NCBI GenBank assembly: GCA_018398575.1
Contig: JAGTXZ010000009.1
Span: 1,364,001-1,428,000, forward strand
Source: Ampelomyces quisqualis
Taxonomy: Eukaryota > Ascomycota > Dothideomycetes > Pleosporales > Phaeosphaeriaceae
Direction: 5' to 3'
DNA: 64,000 nt
Shown here: positions 34,713 through 43,778 of the stretch, piece after piece
Position numbering within the stretch: the stretch's first letter is position 1
Layout: each line of letters starts with the position of its first letter
Position numbers and translations under genes: made by a program
Notes under the pieces: model-generated
Seen by the model: only the letters and a program-made list of their open reading frames with translations
Database searches by the model: none
Told to the model about the DNA's origin: nothing

Positions 34713-36031
34713 ATGGTCGAAAAGGTTATCCAACTGAAATGCAATTGCAACTCTTATCCATGGGGCAGGACGGGCAGAGAATCACTTGCAGCGACACTGT
34801 GCGAGAAGACGCCTGGAACCGACTTCAAACTCGACGAAAAGAGCCCCTATGCTGAGATTTATGTACCTGTAACTTCAGGCGAGCGCCTCTGCTGATAACA
34901 TACAGGTGGATGGGCACCTACCCAGAGCTTCCATCATATGTGCTAGAGACAGGCGAAGATCTCCAGGACGTCCTTGACAAGTACCCGGACGCACTCATTG
35001 GCAAGACGGTCGCCCAGAGATTCAATCACACCAAGCTTCCGTACCTCCCAAAGGTATTGTCAATAGCAAAAGCGCTGCCTTTACAGCTGCATCCGGTCCG
35101 TCTATACCTACATAGCCACCACAACAATGCTAATAGCCTTCAGAACAAACATCTCGCTTCGAAACTACACCAAAAGAACCCCACCCAGTTCACCGATCCC
35201 AACCATAAGCCGGAAATTGCCTTGGCCCTCGGTGATTTTGAGGCTTTCTGTGGTTTCAAGCCTCTCAAAGACATTGAAAGCCTAATGAAACTTGCACCAC
35301 TCCAAACTTTCATGCCCCAGGTCGAGAAGCCTGATTTCGACGATCAGACTTTGAAGCACGTTGTCAAGGCCATGCTTGAAGCCTCCGAGGACACCGTGCG
35401 CAAAACTAACGATGCCCTCGTGGACCTGCCCAAGGACAGCTTTGGCAAAGATACGTACATCCCAGACATGATCCCACGACTTGCTGAGCAGTACGACAAG
35501 GCCGACAACGGTACTTTGGTCGTACTTGTCACCATGAATTACCTGCAATTAAAGCAAGGCGAAAGCATTTACATTCCCGCCGACGGCATCCATGCTTACT
35601 TGTCAGGCAACATTATTGAATGCATGGCGCGGTCAAACAACGTCCTCAACACTGGCTTCTGTCCTCGTGCCGATCGCGACTCGGTCGACATGTTTACATC
35701 TTGCCTCACATTCACACCCCATGATCCAAAGGAGTGCATGTTGCCATCGCAATCTTTCTCCAAGAGCAAGAACGGCAAGTCGCAGCTCTATGCACCACCT
35801 TTGAGCGAATTCAGCATGTATGCGACCACTTTGGCGAATGGCGAGTCGGATACGATTGGAAAGATTGGGGGACCTAGTATCATGATTGTAACGGAGGGTG
35901 AAGGGACTCTGAGGGCAGATGCTAAAGATTACAAACTCAGCGCAGGTTACATCTTTTTTGTTGGTCAAGGCACTGAGATTGATATCAAGGCTTCGAAAGC
36001 GCTCAAAGCTTTCGCGGCTTATGCAGAGTAG
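34713..36031 (+). CDS. manA: Mannose-6-phosphate isomerase, type I (apparent splice-donor mutation)
   Basis: Best model: exons 34713-34858, 34906-35095 and 35144-36031, giving 407 residues. The zinc enzyme interconverts fructose-6-phosphate and mannose-6-phosphate, the entry to GDP-mannose. Metal ligands are visible: Gln109 and His111 in PLQLHP, Glu136 in HKPEIAL and His262 in IPADGIHAYL. Conserved junctions (PYAE-x-WMGTYPE, QLHP-NKHLASKLHQK) fix both introns. Intron 1 must start at 34859 to join the frames, and it has a good branch site (GCTGATAAC) and acceptor. Its donor, however, reads TTATGT instead of GTATGT. No GT in this stretch gives the right phase. Unspliced translation stops after a few more residues. 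Either the base is wrong or the allele is damaged. Intron 2 is 48 nt, in frame and without stops. Confidence 0.88.
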
Positions 36032-36410
36032 GCGGGTGTCGCTCAAAGTCGTGGTGAAATAGTCCGCAACTAAAAGCAAATAATATCTAGTCCGTCACGG
36101 ACATGGGCCCGCTGAACTGGAGCTGGCCTGGTTGCGCGAATGCCAGTCGGGTCCGCTCGCATTTCCCCACATGTCTCCTTGCTCTCCCCGCACTTCGCTC
36201 ATGCACCCCCTCCGGAGCCAGCATGTTTCCGTATAGCTATAAAATCCCGCAACCGCATGGGTCGCTGTTGTTTTCTATACTTCCAAAGCATTCGCAGCTA
36301 CATTTGCATAGAATTGTATTCGGTTTGGCTTTCCTTCATGCCGAGTTCACCGGACAGCTTAAGCATTTTCCCAGACCACAAGCCCACAAAGTACTAGAGC
36401 GGACATCGCA
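36032..36410. other. Short intergenic region
   Basis: This 379-bp interval follows the isomerase stop and would hold the promoter of the next gene. No other feature was recognised. Confidence 0.6.
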
Positions 36411-37877
36411 ATGTCTTCCACCGTAGCCAAGCGAGATTCCATGGACGCTACGGTCGACGCTCTGAAGACAGAGCCTCAGTCGGCTCATTTGATCGAGTCG
36501 TCGCCCAAGAAGCGAGCATTGGGCCTGGTCGACCTTCCAGCCGTGGTCCGCAATAGCATCTACAAGTACGCATTAGACACAGAGCTCGTCAATGTTGGCG
36601 AGTCAAATGTCTCATATAACCACTACATCAAGGATGGCACGTTGCAATTCACAACGTCGAGGTCACCATTCTTGGTTCAAACAGCCTTGTTCTATGTCAA
36701 CAAGCAGATCTCGAAAGAAGCAATCCACTACTTCTACTCCAAAAACCTCTTCGTCAAGTTCAAAGTTTACTCTTCCGATGCACGGCACGCAAAGACAATG
36801 CTCGAAGACTCGGGTCTTCTCTTCTCCACTGCCTCGCCAGAACGACTCGAGCGCTCTAAGCAACACGCTCTCGAGCTCGTCGTGGTCGAGAAGGACAGCA
36901 GGCAGATGCGAGCAGAAGTCATGTTTCCAGCACAATACCTTCCTCGCATCATCAATTTCTTCGATCAATGCAGTCAAGCAACAAAGTCATGGGCACCAGC
37001 GCATTCCATCTTCATCAACATGATGAATACATACGACTTCGCCGTGTCCCGTCTGCAAGGCGATCTTCTCGAGCTCTTCCGCCTATTATCAAACCTCGGC
37101 AACGCGGCCATCGATAACAAATACCTCCTTGCCCGATATGCAGAGGGACTTCAATCGAATATGACCGCACCAGCCTTCAACGCTGACACTTGGCTCGAGA
37201 CAGTTATGTCGCTAGCCGATCTCGCCGACACTGCTCGCGACAAAGAAGACTACACAACAGCAAACGAGTATAGCCAAAGCGTCATCATAGCCCTCACATA
37301 CGGCTACCTGACACACGCCGAAATACTTCATACGCAGGACGAAGCGTTTGCAAAGTCCGTCCAGCGTCTCCGCTGGCGCACAGAATTAGGCCTCGGCATC
37401 GCTTTATCCCTGCTGCACCGCGAGTACACTCTTTCAACTCCATCCTGGCTATCTGAGACCACTACCCCGGAAGCCAAGACGGCTGCGCGAGACTTGTTGC
37501 TCGCCGAATCAAGTATCTCTAAAGCCCTCTCCCTCTCCACCGACTCTCCCTCCCCGACATCCAATCCCTGGTTTCTCTCTTTGCCTGTCGAACTCATTCC
37601 GCCCAACAAACCCACGTTTTTCACTGACCTCGAGCGCGCGCACACGTGGTACGCGCTAGGCACCGTGCATGCAAGTTTAGGTGAGACCTTGTTTGCAGCG
37701 GGAGATATGGAGCGCGCGCTGGAGCTGTGGAAAGATGGGGAGGGCAAGGGAAAGGCGGAAAAGGCGTTTGAGGGGGTGAGGGAGAGGATTGACAGGGAGA
37801 GGGAGGGCATGTGGAAGGGAGAGATTAGGCCTGGACGGGGGCTGGGGAGGGCGGCGAGGATTGCTATTCGAGCTTAG
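36411..37877 (+). CDS. Uncharacterised fungal protein, LPxxxRNxIYxYxL N-terminal motif
   Basis: This intronless frame encodes 488 residues. The motif GLVDLPAVVRNSIYKYALDT near residue 40 resembles the LPxEIRNxIYxL segment that opens many fungal F-box-like or domain-of-unknown-function proteins. In those proteins it is followed by a region that includes a FYVNKQISKEAIHYFYSKN-type helix, present here at about residues 93-113. The C-terminal half is helical, with residues such as TWYALGTVHASLGETLFAAG that could form a TPR-like repeat. The last 60 residues are strongly charged. No catalytic motif, signal peptide or membrane segment is visible. It converges on the next gene with only 55 bp between stops. 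Function unknown. Confidence 0.8.
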   Translation: MSSTVAKRDSMDATVDALKTEPQSAHLIESSPKKRALGLVDLPAVVRNSIYKYALDTELVNVGESNVSYNHYIKDGTLQFTTSRSPFLVQTALFYVNKQISKEAIHYFYSKNLFVKFKVYSSDARHAKTMLEDSGLLFSTASPERLERSKQHALELVVVEKDSRQMRAEVMFPAQYLPRIINFFDQCSQATKSWAPAHSIFINMMNTYDFAVSRLQGDLLELFRLLSNLGNAAIDNKYLLARYAEGLQSNMTAPAFNADTWLETVMSLADLADTARDKEDYTTANEYSQSVIIALTYGYLTHAEILHTQDEAFAKSVQRLRWRTELGLGIALSLLHREYTLSTPSWLSETTTPEAKTAARDLLLAESSISKALSLSTDSPSPTSNPWFLSLPVELIPPNKPTFFTDLERAHTWYALGTVHASLGETLFAAGDMERALELWKDGEGKGKAEKAFEGVRERIDREREGMWKGEIRPGRGLGRAARIAIRA

Positions 37878-37932
37878 GTCCAGAACATGATGTTCTGTGT
37901 GTTTATGATAAAAGGCAGCTTGCTTTTTTGCT

Positions 37933-38963
37933 TCAAGAACCATTTCTCAACTTCTCAATCTCTCCTTCAACGCCTCTGATTTCATTTTCTAACCACACTT
38001 TTCTTCCGGCTAGATCTCGCATACCCTTCTCCCCTGCCTTCTCATACAGCTCCAACTCCCTTCTCGCAAGCGCTTCTCGATCCTTCAGCGCTTTTTCTCC
38101 CGTGCCTTGAGCTTTCTTGAATTCTTTCAGCGCAGCAACAAATTCAGGCGGTGGCGGGTGCGCAAATGTGTGGATCTTCGCTTGCAGACCCAAGACGGTG
38201 GCGCGCGCGTGAAGGAGCTCGGCGGAGGACTTGGTATGGCGGGCTAGGGCGCCGTGTTGGGTTTGCTCGAGGATACGGATGCTAGTGCTAAGAAGGGAGA
38301 GGTGGGTTGTGAGAAGGGAGGACATGGTATTTGTGAGGTCAATCCTGGCGGTTGTAAGGTCCCGAGGGAGATTTTGGGTTGCGTTTTGTTGAATTGCAGC
38401 AGCTGTAGTTGAAAGGCTGGATATCGCGGGTGGAGATTTTGGATCAGCAATCTTAGAGAGGTGCTTGACGATGACGCAGAGTTGTGATGAGATCGCGTCA
38501 GAAACGGTGGTCAAGTTGTCGATGAAGAAGTCGATGTCGTCTGACAGAATCTCGCGGTCAGATTCTGGAATATGACTACTGAGTTGAGCAGAAACGATCT
38601 CGATGACGGGGTGGAGTTCCGGTGGGAGATCTGTTGCTCTTGAAGGAAGGTCGCTTAGCGATTGTATGAGGATTTGAGACGAGACGAGATTGATGCGGGC
38701 GTCTGCAAGACTCTGCATAGCTTATTAGTCTATTTCCCATATATGCATGCGGTAGAGTCGTAGCCACGGGTTGTAAAGTAGAGCGTATCGATTGTCAAGT
38801 ATTCGAGAATCGATCTTACCCGCCTAATCTCATCATGTATGCGCTGCTTCTTCGTATCTCGCGTCGAGGCGTCAGGGTTCAGTTTCCGAGCGGTGAGGTC
38901 CTTGTACAAGACCTCAAAGTTTAGATTATGCTCTAGAACACGGGAATCAACAGGTGGAAGCAT
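37933..38963 (-). CDS. Uncharacterised coiled-coil protein
   Basis: Two exons (38963-38820 and 38712-37933, minus strand) give 307 residues. The junction joins HDEIRR to SLADAR in phase 0 with a GTAAGA donor and TGCAG acceptor, and unspliced translation ends soon after the donor. The protein is almost entirely helical. It has no signal peptide or membrane span, a leucine/serine-rich middle, and a C-terminal coiled coil rich in glutamate, lysine and arginine (about 245-305). The N-terminal LEHNLNFEVLYKDL suggests a structural or complex-scaffold subunit, but no family was recognised. It is tail-to-tail with the preceding gene. Confidence 0.78.
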
Positions 38964-40127
38964 CGCTGGAAGCAGTTATTGCGCTCGATTACAGAAACAG
39001 GTCGAGTGTGAAAGAGGGAAGGAGCTACTTCACGGACGGACTAGTGTCATGGCCTGTGCATTAAGCTAACTGCACCCTTCAACCTCATCAGCATCAGCGT
39101 GTTCGCGATATATCTAAGGTCCGTGTTTTTTTGGAGCTGAAAGTGTGTCATTTCAGAGAGCTCTAGAACTAACACCCTCTAACCGTTCTATATACCGTTA
39201 TTCGCTGTCTAGAAATGTTCGCAGGCCCAAGAACGAGTCTCGCGGTCTTGCGGTCGTACTATGTATCAGTGGACTCGTTCGTTCCCAGACCGTAGATTGA
39301 ACAATAGACAATAAAGTCTTTACACTAATTGTTCATCTTGCTGTCAGCCTCTCTGTTTGTTCCAGCCCCGGGTCTGCTTCATAGAACGCACGCGGTCGAA
39401 TACTCGATGGACTGGTGGTCAAGAAGAGTGCATCAGATGAGAATGCTCAAGTGACATGTGATGTGACTTTCCGGACACGTACAAAAGGCAATCAGAGTCG
39501 TGGCACTTGTGATATCGTGTTCAATGCAAAGTATTGTTTGCTTTTGGCTAGACGCAATAGACGGAGCATACATGTCTGTAGTGCGCAAAACGCACATGCT
39601 CCTCTGGCGCACTACAAGACACCCCAGGTGTGGAGAGTGGTAAGTACACTGCGCACAAAGCCCATAGTGGTATGTTCCACTTACAGCGAATCTGCTCGCC
39701 CCTGTCATATTTCTTCTTCGCGTCCTGTCTTTCTGCTTAGGCTCCGAGTCTCAGATTGCTCCGATTGCATGCACAATACACAGCAAAAGGTACAAGGTCA
39801 AGAGGGTATTGTAGATCCATACCGCCTAATGTTGAAATGACAAGCCGCTGGTGATTGATAACCTCGAAGGTTCTAACATCATCGTTGATGCTCAATACCT
39901 TGAAATTGCAGCTTCCTAAGCTTAGTCCTTGCATCAAAAGTCTTATGAGCGCGTCCCCATAGCTTGACCCTGTGAGCTTGATGCAGTCCAATTCGCAATG
40001 GCGCGGTGCATTGACGTGTAGCCTCAGCGGCCACATGCATCTTCAGTTTGGTACCGCAAAGGGTAGTTTTGACCCTGTCATATTCTCAATGCTTCAAACC
40101 TCGCTCTTGTAAGTCATGCAGTTCGTC
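38964..40127. other. Intergenic region
   Basis: This 1.16-kb interval holds a 141-codon plus-strand frame (39415-39840) and overlapping minus-strand frames, with low-complexity translations and no family resemblance. It would contain the promoter of the coiled-coil gene and the 3' end of the HMG-CoA lyase transcript. Confidence 0.6.
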
Positions 40128-41293
40128 TCATCGTCCTTCCTTCCGCATCTGCGCCATAGTAGCTTTGCCCGCTCTGCTATCATTTGGTCTTCCCAGCTGC
40201 TGCATTATCCAGTCACCCACTGCTGACAGCTTCTCGAGATCAATGCCAGTCTGAAGACCAAGGCTATGGAAACAATGCACCATGTCTTCTGTTGCAACAT
40301 TACCAGTCGCGCCAGGACTGAAAGGGCAACCTCCCAGCCCGCCCACTGCAGAATCAAAAGAACGAATGCCGTGCTCGAGCGCAACCATCGAGTTGACGAG
40401 CGCTTGACCATAGGTATCGTGGAAGTGCAGGGAGATATCCTTCTTGTCAATGCCCGCAGCCTCCAACGATTTGAGAAGATCTGCCGTCTTCAAAGGGGTG
40501 CCCATGCCAGTTGTATCGGCTACGGATATCTGATACGCCCCCATCTCGAGCAGATTGACCGCCAGCTCCGCCACCTGTTGAGGGTCGGTATTTGGACCCT
40601 CGTACGGACAGCCGAGGGCTACCGATATATATGCTCGAACGTTGAGGCCAAGACTTGTGCTTTCTGTCATGATGGGCTTGAACCGCTCGAGCGACTCTGC
40701 TATGGAGCAGTTTGTGTTCTTCCGCGTAAAACTTTCCGTCGCTGCGGTGAATATGGAGACCTCATGGCTGGATGGCTTTGCATCGGAGGTGGTGCGTGTG
40801 GGAGACTCGTCAGGACTTGGAGAGGCAGGAGGCGATGGGTATGCAGATTCAGGACGGTTGAGTACGGTGAGGAAATGCTCGAAACCCTTGGCATTCGGCA
40901 GGAGCCATTGGTACTTCAGAGGCCGGCCGAGCTGCGGGTTGTTCCGTGTGATGTGCTCTAGGATCTCGGAAGAGTTTGCCATCTGCAGAGCACGTCAGTA
41001 CCCATCCTTACCTGCTGTACGTTCCTTCTAACCTGGGGCACCCATTTCGGTGACACAAACGAGCCCGCCTCGATGACGCTTAGTCCAGTCTTCACTAACC
41101 TCTCGACCAGCTCGATCTTGGTCGCTACGGGGATTGCTTGCTTCTCGTTTTGCAAGCCATCCCTTGGCCCGACTTCTACGACTTCGATCTTGTTGTTGCT
41201 GCGGCTAGACGCGGTTGCGGCGAAAGTCCTACAGCGAGGCGGATGGCGAGCAGCGAGACGCGCGGACCGAAGGTAGATTCGTTTTGAGGACAT
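40128..41293 (-). CDS. Hydroxymethylglutaryl-CoA lyase, mitochondrial
   Basis: Exons (minus strand) 41293-41033 and 40982-40128 give 371 residues. The splice joins SFVSPKWVPQ to MANSSEIL, as in the family. The enzyme cleaves HMG-CoA to acetyl-CoA and acetoacetate, the last step of leucine degradation. The N-terminus (MSSKRIYLRSARLAARHPPR) is an arginine-rich mitochondrial presequence. Family motifs are VGPRDGLQNE (catalytic Arg and Asp), the HFHDTYGQALVN metal-binding histidines and GGLGGCPFSPGATGNVATED with the catalytic cysteine. A serine/proline-rich insert (YPSPPASPSPDESP, about residues 134-160) interrupts the barrel as a disordered loop. The divergent neighbour is a Zn2Cys6 factor 2 kb away. 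Other leucine-pathway genes are not in the window. Confidence 0.94.
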
Positions 41294-41657
41294 TGCGGTA
41301 TACCAGATGGGTGTTTGGATTTACACAACACGCTGTGTAGGGCGTGGTCTGGTGGAGAGTTGGGGTCTGACGTCGAGCCGAGGAACAAGCTTGAGCTCGG
41401 ACCACATTTGAGGCTACACCTCGACACATGTCCCTGGGCACCAGAACGTCACAAACTGCTCGCACGAATGGATCGCCAGACTCGATCGCTGCGACCCCGC
41501 GTGCAAGAGCGCGCCGGTGCGTCTGGCGAGGTCGTCTCCGGGAACAGCAGGGCTAGCACCCAGAAAGGCGGCCTGTCTTAGCAGGACACGGGGCGTCTGC
41601 TGACGGGCGTCGAGTGGATGTTACTTGAGACAAACTGCTGAGTGGTGGAGTGGGCAC

Positions 41658-41686
41658 AGGTGACAGGCCACTTCGGCCTGTCACCT
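41658..41686. repeat. Perfect 12-bp inverted repeat, 5-nt loop
   Basis: AGGTGACAGGCC is followed by ACTTC and its exact reverse complement GGCCTGTCACCT. It could form a hairpin or cruciform, or bind a dimeric factor. It lies about 70 bp before the CACGTG array. Confidence 0.85.
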
Positions 41687-41759
41687 ATGTCCTACCACCT
41701 ATGTACTATGTAGTGTAGTGTGTGTAGTGTAGTGTAGCTGTTCGCCGATGCGGGCTGGC

Positions 41760-41859
41760 TTGGCTCTCACGTGCCGGGTGCTGCTTGGCTCTCACGTGCC
41801 GGGTGCTGCTTGGCTCTCACGTGCCGGGTGCTGCTTGGCTCTCACGTGTCGGGGGCTGC
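41760..41859. promoter_or_regulatory. Four tandem 25-bp units each with a CACGTG E-box
   Basis: The unit TTGGCTCTCACGTGCCGGG plus TGCTGC is repeated at 41760, 41785, 41810 and 41835. The first three are identical and the last has two base changes outside the CACGTG core. Cores lie at 41768, 41793, 41818 and 41843. CACGTG is the recognition core of fungal bHLH factors, so this may be a clustered binding site in the shared promoter. Such a role is inferred. Confidence 0.75.
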
Positions 41860-43319
41860 TTGCGGCCTAGCGCGGCTGACGACATGGCAGACGCCTGGAA
41901 ACACCAGTAGACTACGGAGTACCGCCCTATAGACTACTATAGTACTATCTACTTACGGCAGTGCAACTTGGAATTGAACATCACAGCCACGGCCACGGCC
42001 ACGGCGAGACATGTCCAACGCATCGTGCCATGGCCGGCGGGCGCACCAGCGTCGCGACGTGGGGGCGCGGGCCCCCGGCCATGGCCAGGGTCATTTCGCC
42101 CTCTCATCACTGCATGAATCATGAGGCATCAGATGATCAGACCCGCGTTATCAATTGAGGGCCAAGGCCCCAAGAGGCTGCCGACTCCGGAGCAGGCGAC
42201 AGGCGTGCACACACCCACACCCACACCATCCACCATCCGTGACCATGGCCATCCTTCACGCTCCACCCACTACTGCCAACGCTGCCCGCTGCCCGCTGTC
42301 TGCCAGCTGCCAGCTCTCCGCTGCCAGTGCTGTCATCCCACTACAACATCCTCACCTGCCCCCTCCCGCCCACACACCACGTGCCCGTCGCGTGCATCCC
42401 ATCCCAACCCGCCATCATGCTGCGCATGCCGTACGTACTTCCTACTCCGTACTGCACTCTGCCGGGGGCTCCTCTTGGCAGATGCTTCACCGCGGGCGGC
42501 GTTCCAACTTCGCTGTGGCTATCTTCCACGCAGCTTCGATGCATCTTCGCACCACCTAGCGGCACACTGATCTGCTCGGTCGGCTCCGCTGCCTGTCCTG
42601 GCCAGGCTGGCCCTGACGCTATCAGCCAACTCCCCAGAAGGGTCAAAGACAAGCTCTCTCAATGGCTGTGCGCCTTAGCACCTCCGAGCCTAGTGCCCGG
42701 TGCAAGATCGAGGGCGGCACGAGTATTGATTGGTGCTTGCACCGTGGCGTCCAGCCCTCTCCGCTCTGCAGTCTGCACTGTGCAGGCTGCAGACGACCGC
42801 TGTCGCCATCCGCCATCCAAAGCTATGCCGGGGTGCGACACCTAATTCACGATGTAACCCGACCATGACCCTCCCGGACCTGCAATACGCCGCCCGTGTG
42901 TGGGGTTGTTGGCAGGGATCGCCACAAACCATGGCCTCGCAGCCGCTGCTCAAACATGCGGACACAGGGCGGCAGGGCCTACTCGCTGCAGGCCGTATCC
43001 TTCATGCACATCTCAAAAATGACCTCCCCTACTCTGAACATCCTAGCTTCCAGTATGCCGCGGTATTCTGCATCCCAGCTCTTGGCTCCCTTAAACCCTG
43101 TCTGCTAGGGCCATGACCTTATCAGACCGGGACCAAGCTTCCTTACCCGTACCCGTCGAGAAAACAATACTTACCCACCGTGACGCGCCTTCTATGCTCC
43201 ATTGAGTATTGCCCCTCGTCGTTCTGTCTATTCTGTTTATACACATACTATACACGATCCACATCCTGCATGTATTACGTTGTCACGTTCTGCAATAGTC
43301 TTCATCCTCGAATTCCATC

Positions 43320-43702
43320 ATGGCTGTCTCTCCAACCACCACCCAGGTCGCCGAGCCCCAAAAGGTAGATGCCGCCACCAACAACGCCGCCGCCGCACCG
43401 AGGAAACGAAGAAGAAGAGCACCGGCGACTGGAGCCACCGAGGACTGCTTCGCTTGCAAGAAACGTCAGATCAAATGTGATCGTCGACGTCCCTACTGCG
43501 GACAGTGCGTCGAGATTGGTAAAGAATGCTCAGGCTACCGCACCACTCTGACCTGGGGAGTGGGAGTTGCAAGCCGCGGAAAGCTAAGAGGCCTGTCTTT
43601 GCCAATCGCAAAGTCACCCCCCCAAGCCACCACCCAAGAACCGAAGACACAAACAAGGAACAACTCTACCGCATCTGCCAGCACCACCTCAACTAACGCT
43701 GC

Positions 43703-43778
<76 letters not shown>

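Larger units (their letters stand above)
41294..43319. promoter_or_regulatory. Long divergent intergenic region, HMG-CoA lyase / Zn2Cys6 factor
   Basis: This 2-kb interval has no convincing gene. Overlapping frames near 42120-43110 are compositionally odd (His/Pro/Ser-rich) and lie on both strands. It contains a 12-bp hairpin (41658-41686), a GTAGT-rich run (41700-41735), the four-fold CACGTG array (41760-41859), a GCCACG run (41988-42003) and two TACGGAGTA-type motifs. Confidence 0.6.

Noticed and set aside
39415..39840. 141-codon plus-strand frame in the 1.2-kb intergenic gap
   Set aside because: Translation is compositionally random, has no family resemblance and no promoter or intron support.
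42121..43116. Several overlapping plus-strand frames of 100-170 codons
   Set aside because: They overlap each other in different frames and encode His/Pro/Ser-rich low-complexity sequence upstream of the Zn2Cys6 gene.
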